DNA from: Mucilaginibacter geliditolerans
GTDB taxonomy: Bacteria; Bacteroidota; Bacteroidia; Sphingobacteriales; Sphingobacteriaceae
Assembly (NCBI RefSeq): GCF_014200495.1
Contig: NZ_JACHBY010000001.1
Coordinates: 124,001-188,000 of the forward strand
Direction of reading: 5' to 3'
DNA length: 64,000 bases
Below the pieces are notes generated by a model, which worked only from the letters and a program-made list of their open reading frames with translations, did not search any database and was not told where the DNA came from. Shown one piece after another: positions 43,510 through 52,571 of the stretch. The first letter of the stretch is position 1. Each line of letters starts with the position of its first letter. The translations under genes were made by a program, and so were the position numbers.

Positions 43510-44904
43510 CTAGGTAGTATAACCCAGTATCTTCAATACCTGTTTACTATTCTGCTCTTCACCAAACACCTCAAAGTTAAATGTCTCATCGCGGTTGCGC
43601 CTGATGATCACATGCTTTGGCGATGGCAGCAGGCAATGGTGTATGCCACCATAACCGCTTAATACTTCCTGGTAAGCGCCTGTATTAAAGAAGCCTAAGT
43701 ATTGCACCTTACGGGTTTTAGGCATAAACACACTGTTCATGTGGGCCTCCTGATTGTAGTAATCCTGACCGTCGCAGGTAATACCACCTAAGTTTACACG
43801 CTCATATTCGCTATCCCAGTTATTAATTGGTAACAGGATGTATTTTTGATTCAGCGCCCAAACATCCGGCAGGTTGGTGATGAATGAACCATCCAGCATC
43901 AGCCATTTTTCACGATCGTTCTGTTGCTTGCGGCCCAATACTTTATATAAAATGCCTGAAGCTTCAGCAACAGTATATTTGCCAAATTCAGTAATGATAT
44001 CCGGTTCAACGGTGTCATTTTCGGCACAGATCTCTTTTATCCGGCTCACTATCTCATTGATCATGTATTCATAATCAAAATCAAATACCAGTGAGTCCTT
44101 GAAAGGTAAACCACCGCCGATATCAATGGTATCTAACGCCGGGTTTATCTTTTTAAACTTGCAATATAGGGTTACATATTTTTCAAGCTCATTCCAGTAA
44201 TATGGCGTATCTGATATACCTGAATTGATAAAGAAGTGCAATAGTTTAACCTGGAAGTTCGGGTTGTTTTCGATCTTGTTATAATAGAAATCGATAATAT
44301 CTTCCAGCCTTACACCAAGGCGTGAAGTATAGAACTGAGAATCCGGCTGCTCTTCAGCAGCTATACGTATACCGAGGTTACATGGGGTATCCATTTCGAT
44401 CTCGTCATCATACAGGTTGAATTCTTCCTTATTATCCAGTACCGGGATGATGTTTTTAAAGCCATCATGCAGCATATCAATAATATACTGTTTGTACTGA
44501 AAAGTTTTAAACCCGTTACATATTACGGTAACATCTTTATTTAGCGAACCTTTTTTCTCAAGGGCATCGATCATTGGCATATCAAATGCCGAAGATGTTT
44601 CAAGGTGGATCTCGTTTTTAAGCGCCTCTTCAACAATATGTTTAAAGTGCGAGCTTTTTGTACAATAACAATATTTATAGCTGCCGCGATAATTGTTTTT
44701 AATGATCGCCTGCTGAAACAACAGTTTTGCCTGTTGTATCTTTTTCGAGATGATTGGAATATAAGTGAAGCGCAGGGGAGTACCATACGTTTCGATCATT
44801 TCCATCAAATTAAGATCATGAAAGTATAATTCATCATCTATTATCTCAAAACCTTCCTGCGGAAAACCTACACTTAGGTCAAGAAATTCCTGGTAACTCT
44901 GCAT
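43510..44904 (-). CDS. Arginine decarboxylase-like PLP enzyme (fold III)
   Basis: 464 residues. The PLP lysine lies in YKYCYCTKSSHF, and DTIDIGGGLPF is the glycine loop for the phosphate; C-terminal NTGAYQEVLSGYGG is the active-site segment. This alanine-racemase-fold decarboxylase group in Bacteroidota is annotated as arginine (or DAP-like) decarboxylase making agmatine, the first step to polyamines. Its neighbourhood of arginine enzymes supports arginine as substrate, though the specificity loop cannot be read by eye. Confidence 0.8.
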   Translation of the reverse strand: MQSYQEFLDLSVGFPQEGFEIIDDELYFHDLNLMEMIETYGTPLRFTYIPIISKKIQQAKLLFQQAIIKNNYRGSYKYCYCTKSSHFKHIVEEALKNEIHLETSSAFDMPMIDALEKKGSLNKDVTVICNGFKTFQYKQYIIDMLHDGFKNIIPVLDNKEEFNLYDDEIEMDTPCNLGIRIAAEEQPDSQFYTSRLGVRLEDIIDFYYNKIENNPNFQVKLLHFFINSGISDTPYYWNELEKYVTLYCKFKKINPALDTIDIGGGLPFKDSLVFDFDYEYMINEIVSRIKEICAENDTVEPDIITEFGKYTVAEASGILYKVLGRKQQNDREKWLMLDGSFITNLPDVWALNQKYILLPINNWDSEYERVNLGGITCDGQDYYNQEAHMNSVFMPKTRKVQYLGFFNTGAYQEVLSGYGGIHHCLLPSPKHVIIRRNRDETFNFEVFGEEQNSKQVLKILGYTT

Positions 44905-45041
44905 CTATTAAAATTTTGGCAAAAATGTAAATTTTAAACGGAAATAATGACGATTTTTTTATGGTTATAATGTAATTATTTTAGTGACAAATAATTCATG
45001 GTTTACAGTTCATAATTTTAGGTTATATATTGCATATAAAA

Positions 45042-45959
45042 CTATTGTTCAAACGGTAAATGTACCTCGGCTATCATACATCTTGCACTGCCTCCACCGT
45101 TGGTTTCAATAGTATTTATATTGCTGTAAATCAATCTTCCATGCTTTCCAAGTGCGGTTTTTTGAACCTCTGTGAGCGACTTAAAAGCGCTTTGCGACAT
45201 CACGATCAGTGCCTCTCCGTTTTTATTCTGTACCTCTAACATATTACCGGCAAATTGGTTCATTTGCTCAAATGATATTTCAATAATTTCTTTCCGGGTT
45301 GATTGTAGCGATTCAATAACTGTGACACGCTCGTGCGGGTTAGGTATACTATCCAAACAAATAACCACGAATTTACTGCCAACGCACATTAAAACGTTGG
45401 TATGATAAATAGCTTTGCCATGTTCATCTACGGCATCAAAACAAACAGCTTTATAGCCCGTCTGTTCACAAAAAACTGCTAATACATCTTTATCAGTACG
45501 TGGTGAAATACAAGCATAAGCAATTTTGCCTATCCGGTCTAATACCATACTGCCAGTACCTTCTAAAAACTTATGATCGTGTTCAAACCTGCTCAGGTCA
45601 ACAATATGGTGCACCTTAAAACAATCCTCTAATTGATTGATAATATCTTCCCTGCGCTCCAGTCGGCGGTTTTCAGCCTGCATAGGGTACAGGAATATGT
45701 TACCATCACTATGGAACGACACCCAGTTATTGGGGAATATAGAATCAGGTGTATGTGGCTCGGGAGTATCGTCTATAACGGTAACATCTACACCGTTATT
45801 TCTAAGCACGGTAACCATGTTATTAAATTCGGTTAGCGCTTTTTCCTGCACTTCGTTTTTCTCCCCTAATTTAGTCTGAAAAGCGTTGCTCACGGCAGTT
45901 TGCTCATTAAAGCCGAAACTAACCGGGCGAATCATTAATAAGTGAGATGTTGATTGCAT
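45042..45959 (-). CDS. ctlX: CtlX-type citrulline hydrolase (arginine deiminase superfamily)
   Basis: 305 residues: HLLMIRPVSFGFNEQTAVSNAFQ at the start, IDDTPEPHTPDSIFPNNWVSFHSDGN (Asp/ His motif), FLEGTGSMVLDR, YHTNVLMCVG and the catalytic Cys in GGGSARCMIAEVHLP. CtlX proteins act on citrulline to yield ornithine. Located 99 nt after the arginine deiminase stop on the same strand; the two could form a short arginine to ornithine path. Confidence 0.85.
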   Translation of the reverse strand: MQSTSHLLMIRPVSFGFNEQTAVSNAFQTKLGEKNEVQEKALTEFNNMVTVLRNNGVDVTVIDDTPEPHTPDSIFPNNWVSFHSDGNIFLYPMQAENRRLERREDIINQLEDCFKVHHIVDLSRFEHDHKFLEGTGSMVLDRIGKIAYACISPRTDKDVLAVFCEQTGYKAVCFDAVDEHGKAIYHTNVLMCVGSKFVVICLDSIPNPHERVTVIESLQSTRKEIIEISFEQMNQFAGNMLEVQNKNGEALIVMSQSAFKSLTEVQKTALGKHGRLIYSNINTIETNGGGSARCMIAEVHLPFEQ

Positions 45960-45960
45960 A

Positions 45961-46072
45961 GTACTGAACCAGGATTTTCTGGATTTAACAGATTTTCCTG
46001 ATGTTTATGATTTTTATAATTGGTTTATAACTAATATCCTGTAAATCCCTTAATCCGTTTAATCCTGGTTCA
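45961..46072. repeat. Inverted repeat TGAACCAGGATT ... AATCCTGGTTCA
   Basis: Perfect 12-bp arms (45965-45976 and 46061-46072) with further partial pairing inside. The right arm contains the last codons and the TAA of the arginine deiminase gene, so the element reaches into the coding region. Confidence 0.75.
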
Positions 46073-47513
46073 TCACCTTATCCCTAAAAAGCGGCATGCT
46101 CATACAATGAAAACCACCCCTGGCTCTTGAAAGCTCAGCCGATGGCATCAAAATCAAGGTATCCTTCATTGTTTGCGGGTCAAGCTCGTTATTCTCGAAT
46201 TTCTCCAATAGCTCAGCTACTTTAACCACTTTAAAGCCGTTTTGTTTAAATGCTTCAACGGTTTTATCATTGCGGTCATAACCCAGTACAACGCCTTCTT
46301 TTACAGCCAGCAGGTTGCAGGAGTCTGTCCACTGTTCACGTGCATCATAAGGGAAAGTATTATTACCTGAATAAATGAACTGCGTTTTCTCCTTGCTTTC
46401 CAGGTCATGCTCGCTAATGTTTGATAGCAGGTCTTCCAAACATTCAAACATCTTTGGCTTTTTGCCCTTTCTAAACTGTATGATCTCAACTTTATCCTTT
46501 GATTTTTTATCGGCAAACCAAGCTATCGGCTCTTTATCCTCAATCGGACTTTCAGCAATAGCCAGCGAGCCAAGCAATACCCACATATTGCGTTTTATCT
46601 GGGTAAACACGGTGTCAATATGCATGTAGTCGCGCTTGTGTGGTATTTTAACTATGGTTACTTTTTTTACTGCATCATTATCAAACAATAACTTAATAGC
46701 TTCATTTGCACCACTTGTTGAAGTTCGTTCACTGCAACCGATTATCAAATGCTGCGGACTAACCATCATCACATCACCACCTTCAAGCGTGGTTTTATCG
46801 GTATTATCTTCGCCGGGGCGCAAAAAATGCTGCATGCTTTCGGGGATCTCTAAAATGTTCCCGTGATAATTAGCAAATAGTGGGTGGTTGAAGAATATGT
46901 ATCGCGCTAACAAAGTTTCGCGCGCTCTTGCTTTTTTTGCAGGTTTATTAAGTAGCATAAAATTATTTATGGCGATGCCGATATCCCTTGAAAATATCAA
47001 ATTCGGAATAGGCGCGAAGATCATCTCATCGGTAGTTAATGAGCCTGATATAAATATCTTAGCAAGTTCAACCGGCTTGGTATCTATCAGTTTTTGTTGC
47101 AGGCGATAGTTACAGCTTTCAATAGCGCAAACAGAGGCTACCAGCTTTTCGCGTATGTTTTTTTCTTCCAGTATATCGGCCAGCAGGGTTTGTATCTCAA
47201 TTACTTTGTCTGATGCATGGAAATTTTTATTATCAGGCTTAAAGAATGAGCGCTTATCGGCTGCACTGTCAATCTGCTTAAGTTTTCCCTTTATCTTATC
47301 CGGATCAAGGAAATACATCAGCAGTTTTACGTAGTAATCATACTCATTTTTACGAACAGTATCCAGATGCACTATATCTTCAAAAAGCCAATCCTGGGCC
47401 TTTGAGGGTACTACTTTGCCCAGTCCGCTATCCGGACTATGGATCAATAAACTGCGAAGATTGCCAATTTCGGAAGTTACATCAATTTTAAAACTATCGT
47501 TTTTGAGTATCAT
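46059..47513 (-). CDS. Arginine deiminase
   Basis: 484 residues, longer than typical ADI (~410). Motifs: TTLEGGDVMMVSPQHLIIGCSERTS, HKRDYMHIDTVFT (His, Asp) and the catalytic Cys in ARGGFHCMSMPLFRD. It turns arginine into citrulline and ammonia. There is no arcB, arcC or arcD nearby; instead a CtlX-type gene follows, so citrulline is probably hydrolysed rather than used for ATP. The final residues MNQD and stop codon lie within an inverted repeat. Confidence 0.87.
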   Translation of the reverse strand: MILKNDSFKIDVTSEIGNLRSLLIHSPDSGLGKVVPSKAQDWLFEDIVHLDTVRKNEYDYYVKLLMYFLDPDKIKGKLKQIDSAADKRSFFKPDNKNFHASDKVIEIQTLLADILEEKNIREKLVASVCAIESCNYRLQQKLIDTKPVELAKIFISGSLTTDEMIFAPIPNLIFSRDIGIAINNFMLLNKPAKKARARETLLARYIFFNHPLFANYHGNILEIPESMQHFLRPGEDNTDKTTLEGGDVMMVSPQHLIIGCSERTSTSGANEAIKLLFDNDAVKKVTIVKIPHKRDYMHIDTVFTQIKRNMWVLLGSLAIAESPIEDKEPIAWFADKKSKDKVEIIQFRKGKKPKMFECLEDLLSNISEHDLESKEKTQFIYSGNNTFPYDAREQWTDSCNLLAVKEGVVLGYDRNDKTVEAFKQNGFKVVKVAELLEKFENNELDPQTMKDTLILMPSAELSRARGGFHCMSMPLFRDKVMNQD

Positions 47514-47549
47514 AAAATGAATAAGAGGAAATACAAATCTATATTTTTT

Positions 47550-47652
47550 AGTTCATGGTTCATAGTTGATAGTTGATGGATCATAGTTCAAAGCGAAATG
47601 TACACAAACTATACTGTAGCCGCTATTAACTATCAACTATGAACCATGAACT
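47550..47652. repeat. Perfect 25-bp inverted repeat between arginine deiminase and argS
   Basis: Left arm 47550-47574 begins AGTTCATGGTTCATAG; right arm 47628-47652 is its exact reverse complement, with a 53-nt spacer. It occupies most of the divergent promoter region, which makes it likely a recently inserted or actively maintained repeat. Confidence 0.85.
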
Positions 47653-47660
47653 AATTATAT

Positions 47661-47668
47661 TAATTTTG
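47661..47668 (+). promoter_or_regulatory. -7 element TAATTTTG just before argS
   Basis: TAATTTTG fits TAnnTTTG and ends 6 nt before the argS ATG (47675), implying a leaderless or near-leaderless transcript. No strong -33 element is obvious; the -33 region falls in the inverted repeat. Confidence 0.4.
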
Positions 47669-47674
47669 CCAAAT

Positions 47675-49441
47675 ATGGATTTTATTATTGCAGCCGTTGT
47701 TGAAGCGGTTAAACACTTATACCAAACTGATATTACTGCCGACGCCATAAACTTACAGGAAACCCGTAAGGAATTTGAAGGCCAGGTTACCATAGTTACT
47801 TTTCCGTTCACTAAATTCTCACGCAAATCGCCGGAACAAACAGGGGCTGAGATAGGTGAATATCTTAAAGCCAACCTGCCAGAGGTTGCGGCTTTTAACG
47901 TTATAAAAGGTTTTTTAAATATTTCAATTGCTGATAGCTACTGGCTCAATCAGCTATATACCGAAATTTTGCCAGATACTTTTGCCGTTGCTAAACCAAA
48001 CGGTAAAAAGGTTATGGTAGAGTATTCATCGCCAAATACCAACAAGCCATTGCACCTGGGCCATGTGCGTAATAACCTTTTAGGCTTTTCAGTAGCACAA
48101 ATTTTAGATGCAGCAGGATATGAGGTGATTAAGGCTAATTTGGTGAATGACAGAGGTATACATATTTGTAAATCCATGTTAGCCTGGCAATTATTTGGTA
48201 ATGGTGAAACACCTGAATCAACTGGTGAAAAAGGGGATCATTTGGTTGGCAAGTACTATGTAATATTCGATAAAGAGTATAAAAAGGAAATAGAGTTCCT
48301 GAAATTCGAAGGGCAAACCGATGAGGAAGCCAAAAAGAATGCGCCATTGATTAAGCAAGCCCAGGAAATGCTGCTTAAATGGGAAGCAGGCGATGAAGAA
48401 GTTATCAATCTTTGGAAAACCATGAATACATGGGTTTATGATGGCTTTGGTAAAACTTACAACGCTTTAGGTGTTGCTTTCGATCAATTTTATTATGAAT
48501 CGAACACCTATTTATTAGGTAAGGATATTGTTGAAGAAGGGCTTGCAAAAGGCGTTTTCTTTACAAAAGAGGATGGTTCTGTATGGATAGACCTGACTGC
48601 TGATGGCCTTGATGAGAAATTGGTTCGCCGTTCTGATGGCACTTCTGTTTACATGACCCAGGATCTGGGTACTGCGCAGCTTAAATATGATGATTACAAA
48701 ATGAATGAATCTATTTATGTTGTAGGTAATGAGCAGGATTATCACTTTAAGGTATTGTTCCTCATACTGCAAAAACTGGGCAAAACGTGGGCGCAGGGCT
48801 TATACCATTTATCGTATGGTATGGTTGATCTGCCATCAGGTAAAATGAAATCGCGTGAAGGAACTGTGGTTGATGCTGATGACCTGATCAACGAAATGGA
48901 ACAAACAGCCAAAGAGCAAACCGAAGCTTTAGGTAAGGTTGATGGCTTTAGCGAAGAGGATAAGCAGCATTTATACCATACCATTGGTATGGGAGCTTTA
49001 AAATATTTCCTGTTAAAGGTTGATCCTAAGAAACGCTTATTGTTTGATCCTAATGAATCTGTTGATTTTCAGGGGCATACCGGGCCGTTTATACAATACA
49101 CGCATGCCCGTATCAAATCGGTAATGAGCCGTGCAGGTGTTGACTATGCTGATAAGATCGATATTCAGGAATTATCAGCCGTTGAGCGTGACCTGATCGT
49201 GATTTTGACTCAATTCCCGGCAATTATAAACGATGCAGCTAAAGAGTACAGCCCGGCTGTAATTGCTAATTATATTTATGAGTTGGCTAAGATCTATAAC
49301 AAATTTTACCACGAAAAATCCATATTACAGGCAGAGGATGAATCACTTAAGAAATTCAGGCTGCAGCTTTCAGCAGCATCGGCTAAAGTGATTAGCAAAG
49401 GAATGGGTTTGTTGGGGATTGAAGTGCCGGAGCGCATGTAA
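47675..49441 (+). CDS. argS: Arginyl-tRNA synthetase
   Basis: 588 residues from ATG 47675 (MDFIIAAVVEAV). The class I HIGH motif is SSPNTNKPLHLGHVRNN and the KMSKS-like loop is GKMKSREGTVV; the N-terminal Add1 domain and the C-terminal anticodon-binding DALR helices (FHEKSILQAEDESLKKFRLQLSAAS) complete ArgRS. An upstream ATG at 47639 lies inside an inverted repeat and is not favoured. Essential translation enzyme; its closeness to arginine catabolism genes may be coincidence. Confidence 0.96.
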   Translation: MDFIIAAVVEAVKHLYQTDITADAINLQETRKEFEGQVTIVTFPFTKFSRKSPEQTGAEIGEYLKANLPEVAAFNVIKGFLNISIADSYWLNQLYTEILPDTFAVAKPNGKKVMVEYSSPNTNKPLHLGHVRNNLLGFSVAQILDAAGYEVIKANLVNDRGIHICKSMLAWQLFGNGETPESTGEKGDHLVGKYYVIFDKEYKKEIEFLKFEGQTDEEAKKNAPLIKQAQEMLLKWEAGDEEVINLWKTMNTWVYDGFGKTYNALGVAFDQFYYESNTYLLGKDIVEEGLAKGVFFTKEDGSVWIDLTADGLDEKLVRRSDGTSVYMTQDLGTAQLKYDDYKMNESIYVVGNEQDYHFKVLFLILQKLGKTWAQGLYHLSYGMVDLPSGKMKSREGTVVDADDLINEMEQTAKEQTEALGKVDGFSEEDKQHLYHTIGMGALKYFLLKVDPKKRLLFDPNESVDFQGHTGPFIQYTHARIKSVMSRAGVDYADKIDIQELSAVERDLIVILTQFPAIINDAAKEYSPAVIANYIYELAKIYNKFYHEKSILQAEDESLKKFRLQLSAASAKVISKGMGLLGIEVPERM

Positions 49442-49444
49442 TTC

Positions 49445-49507
49445 AGTTTGCAGTACGTAGTTAGCAGTGGCATCAAATTGCCCACTGCTAACTGAATACT
49501 GCAAACT
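49445..49507. repeat. Long hairpin after argS
   Basis: AGTTTGCAGTACGTAG, then TTAGCAGTGG (49445-49470) pairs with CCCACTGCTAACTG, then AATACTGCAAACT (49481-49507) with few mismatches. Related decayed sequence occurs at 42675-42747 and a fragment at 42075-42100, so this is another dispersed repeat family; it may double as terminator for the converging genes. Confidence 0.7.
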
Positions 49508-49509
49508 TA

Positions 49510-49803
49510 TTATCTCCAGTGCCCTTTATGCCATGAAAAACCGCGTGGGCCATGATACCAGTTGCCAGCAACATAAACGCGGCCTGAACGTGGCCTTGCC
49601 CAGTATCCCTGGTGGCGTACATATCTTCCGCCGCTCCACACCCAATCGCCATTGATCCAAACAGCACCGGCATATGGTGGCGCAGGCCTTGCGTAATAAA
49701 CTTCAGCAGGCTGGTTACTTACGTAATACTCTCCAGCACATGATGACATGAACAGCGAACCTGCCAATGCAGCCAGGATGCCTAATTTTGATAATGTTTT
49801 CAT
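49510..49803 (-). CDS. YXWGXW-repeat lipoprotein
   Basis: 97 residues with a lipobox-type signal (AALAGSLFMSSC). The mature part has GAVWINGDWVWSGGRYV, GYWARPRSGRV and GNWYHGPRGFSWHKGHW, i.e. the tryptophan/glycine YXWGXW repeats. Found in many outer-membrane associated small lipoproteins; function unknown. Confidence 0.85.
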   Translation of the reverse strand: MKTLSKLGILAALAGSLFMSSCAGEYYVSNQPAEVYYARPAPPYAGAVWINGDWVWSGGRYVRHQGYWARPRSGRVYVAGNWYHGPRGFSWHKGHWR

Positions 49804-49867
49804 CTGTATATGATTGATAAATAATATTTATTGACAATCAAATACCTTAAAAGTTTAATGATTAAAT

Positions 49868-50755
49868 TCAGGAAAATTTATCGGCCACTATAATTTCTTT
49901 ACTACCAGCAATATATTTATAAAACCCGCTTCCCGATTTTACACCCAGATGCCCGGCGGTTACCATATTCACCAGCAGCGGGCAAGGCGCATATTTTTGA
50001 TTGCCAAAGCCGCCGTATAATACATTTAAAATGGCCAGGCATACATCTAAACCAATAAAATCAGCAAGCTGCAATGGGCCCATAGGATGGGCCACGCCCA
50101 GTTTCATTACAGTGTCTATCTCATTTACGCCGGCTACGCCTTCAAATAGGGTATATATGGCTTCATTTATCATGGGCATTAAAATGCGGTTAGCCACAAA
50201 GCCAGGATAATCATTTACCTCAACCGGATTTTTATCCAGTTGCTGAGCCAACTTCATCACTTTTTGGGTAACCTCATTGCTTGTTGCGTATCCTCTTATT
50301 ACTTCTACCAGTTTCATTACCGGTACAGGGTTCATAAAGTGCATGCCTATCACATTTCTCGGTTTTTTAGTAACCGAAGCTATTTGTGTAATAGATATGG
50401 ACGAAGTATTTGATGCCAGTATGGTATCATCGCTACATATCTCACTCAGTTGTTTAAACAGTTTTAGCTTAATGTCGCGGTTTTCAGTTGCGGCTTCTAT
50501 TACCAGGTCGGCTTTGGCCGCTGCTGTTGCCAAATCGGTATAGGTGGTGATGTTATTTAACGTATCCGCTTTTACCTTTTCATCAATAGCGCCTTTTTTC
50601 AATTGCCTATCGAGATTATTGGTGATAGTTTGTATAGCACGACTCAAAGCATCGGCATTAATATCAACTAAAGCCACATTAAAGCCATACTGCGCAAAGG
50701 TATGGGCAATGCCGTTACCCATAGTTCCGGAACCGATCACTGTTATATTTTTCAT
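49868..50755 (-). CDS. 3-hydroxybutyryl-CoA dehydrogenase
   Basis: 295 residues. NAD-binding GSGTMGNGIAHTFAQYGFNVALVD at the N-terminus; catalytic His in GMHFMNPVPVMKLVEVI; C-terminal YPGFVANRILMPMINEAIYTLFEGVAG and LGVAHPMGPLQLADFIGLD. Oxidises L-3-hydroxyacyl-CoA (butanoate/beta-oxidation). Standard length and motifs. Confidence 0.93.
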   Translation of the reverse strand: MKNITVIGSGTMGNGIAHTFAQYGFNVALVDINADALSRAIQTITNNLDRQLKKGAIDEKVKADTLNNITTYTDLATAAAKADLVIEAATENRDIKLKLFKQLSEICSDDTILASNTSSISITQIASVTKKPRNVIGMHFMNPVPVMKLVEVIRGYATSNEVTQKVMKLAQQLDKNPVEVNDYPGFVANRILMPMINEAIYTLFEGVAGVNEIDTVMKLGVAHPMGPLQLADFIGLDVCLAILNVLYGGFGNQKYAPCPLLVNMVTAGHLGVKSGSGFYKYIAGSKEIIVADKFS

Positions 50756-50817
50756 ATCAGTTTATAATATATTACTAAGTTGATGCTATTTATTTAATTG
50801 GCAATGTTTGGCTTAAT

Positions 50818-51432
50818 TTATAAGTTGATGTACTCACCGGCTTCAATAATTATATTTTTTTCTATTGATGTATATTCAGGGATATGCCCAAGCAATTTTA
50901 AGCCGGTATATTTTAGAATATAAGTTTCAGAGTCAATATCTGCTTTGCCATTAAATATGATCCCTTTTATAGGGATATTATACTGCTTTAAAACAGCAAC
51001 AGATAATAAAGTATGATTAATACTACCCAAATAATTTTGCGAAACCAGTATTACTTCTGCATTAAGGTGTTTAATAAGATCTATCATTAAAAGATCATCA
51101 TTTAAGGGCACCATTAAACCGCCTGCACCTTCAATTAGCAATTGATTGTCCGTTTTTGGGATGATGAACTTATCTTTTTCAATGCTGATATTATCAATAG
51201 CAGCAGATTTATGTGGCGAAAAAGGTTGGGTTAACCGGTATGTTTCCGGATGAAATACTGTTTGTGTGTTGGATATAAGACCTTTTACTTTCAACGTATC
51301 GCTATCATCCAGATCACCTGATTGCACAGGTTTCCAGTAATCAGCCTTCAATTTTTCAGTTAATATGGCTGATACGATGGTTTTACCTATCCCGGTTCCT
51401 ATTCCTGTAATAAATAATGGTTTATTCGGCAT
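50818..51432 (-). CDS. bioD: Dethiobiotin synthase
   Basis: 204 residues: P-loop FITGIGTGIGKTIVSAIL, then KPVQSGD and LLIEGAGGLMVPLN are BioD signatures. It closes the ureido ring of dethiobiotin from DAPA, CO2 and ATP. Its start overlaps the bioF stop by 11 nt. bioA, bioB and bioC are not in the window. Confidence 0.93.
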   Translation of the reverse strand: MPNKPLFITGIGTGIGKTIVSAILTEKLKADYWKPVQSGDLDDSDTLKVKGLISNTQTVFHPETYRLTQPFSPHKSAAIDNISIEKDKFIIPKTDNQLLIEGAGGLMVPLNDDLLMIDLIKHLNAEVILVSQNYLGSINHTLLSVAVLKQYNIPIKGIIFNGKADIDSETYILKYTGLKLLGHIPEYTSIEKNIIIEAGEYINL

Positions 51433-52552
51433 TGATCAGTTCGTTTATTGTTTTAGTAAGTAAGAATATTTCACCTACCGTATTATAGGCATGCAGGCAT
51501 ATTCTAATTCGTTCGGTTCCTTGAGGCACTGTAGGACTAAGTATGGCCCGCACATCCAACCCGGCATTTTGTAAATGTGTGGCCATCTGCTTTGCTTTTT
51601 CACTACTGTTTAATAGCAGGCATTGTATTGCGCTATCACTCTTAAGCAGGGGATAGGCTGTATTATGTTTTATATTTTGTTGAAATAAGCTGATATTATC
51701 AGTCAACCGGGCTATCACTTCATCCGACTGCTGCAACAGTTCATAGGCCATTTTTGTAGATGCGATCTGATGGATTGATGCTGCTGTAGTATAAATAAAC
51801 GACCGGGCAAAATTGATCAGGTAATTCCTTAACAAGTTGCTGCCTAATACAATGGCCCCATGACAACCCAGCGCCTTGCCAAAAGTGATTATTCGTGCAA
51901 ATATCCTGTCTTCCAAACCAAGTGCGCAGGTAAGACCACGTTTATATAAGCCAACCGCATGTGCTTCATCAACAATCAGGTAAGCATTATACTTTTTCGT
52001 TAATTTCAATATTTCCACTATTGGAGGCGTATCTCCATCCATAGAGTAAACACTTTCAATAACCACATAGCAATTGCCTTTGGCCTGCTTTAGCTTACTC
52101 TCCAGGCTCTCCAAATCATTATGCCTGAAAGTATATCGGTTGGCATAGCTTAGCCGCGCTCCGTCAATTATAGAGGCATGTATCAGCTCATCAGTAATAA
52201 TGGTGTCGCCACGTTGCGGGAGGGATGAGAATAAACCCACGTTGGCATCGTAGCCTGAATTAAATATTAATCCTGCTTCACTATTATGAAAGGCGGCTAC
52301 CTGCTGTTCCAGATCTTCGGTATAGGTTAAATTGCCTGATAACAACCTTGAACCTGTTGATCCGTTCAAGGCCTGCGGCAAACTATTTAACTCCCGCTGG
52401 ATTTTATTTTTTAATGCTGATGACCTTGCAAAGCCCAGGTAATCATTCGAGCAGAAATCAACCAGCGTACTTTCAGGTTTTAGGGTTCTGTAGGTACCTG
52501 ATGCTTTTCTTTCAGCAAGTCTTCTCTCGATATGATCTTCTGATAATTTCAA
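51422..52552 (-). CDS. bioF: 8-amino-7-oxononanoate synthase
   Basis: 376 residues of the PLP alpha-oxoamine synthase family: DFCSNDYLGFARS, NGSTGSRLLSGN, DEAHAVGLYKRG and the PLP lysine in IITFGKALGCHGA. It condenses pimeloyl-thioester and L-alanine. The start appears to be TTG at 52552: the frame has a stop 18 nt upstream, and no ATG occurs before residue 150 while the N-terminus HIERRLAERKASGTYRTL aligns with the family. A 17-bp terminator hairpin ends only 20 nt before it. Confidence 0.9.
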   Translation of the reverse strand: MKLSEDHIERRLAERKASGTYRTLKPESTLVDFCSNDYLGFARSSALKNKIQRELNSLPQALNGSTGSRLLSGNLTYTEDLEQQVAAFHNSEAGLIFNSGYDANVGLFSSLPQRGDTIITDELIHASIIDGARLSYANRYTFRHNDLESLESKLKQAKGNCYVVIESVYSMDGDTPPIVEILKLTKKYNAYLIVDEAHAVGLYKRGLTCALGLEDRIFARIITFGKALGCHGAIVLGSNLLRNYLINFARSFIYTTAASIHQIASTKMAYELLQQSDEVIARLTDNISLFQQNIKHNTAYPLLKSDSAIQCLLLNSSEKAKQMATHLQNAGLDVRAILSPTVPQGTERIRICLHAYNTVGEIFLLTKTINELINAE

Positions 52553-52553
52553 T

Positions 52554-52568
52554 GCGGATAATTTCCGC
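52554..52568 (-). promoter_or_regulatory. Small hairpin immediately 5' of the bioF start
   Basis: GCGGA-TAATT-TCCGC, 5-bp perfect stem ending 2 nt before the TTG start. It could mask or frame the translation start, or be part of an operator. Tentative. Confidence 0.35.
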
Positions 52569-52571
52569 TAA

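Noticed and set aside
47639..47674. Upstream ATG extending argS by 12 residues
   Set aside because: It lies in the right arm of the 25-bp inverted repeat; the ArgRS family starts at MDFII-like sequence from 47675.
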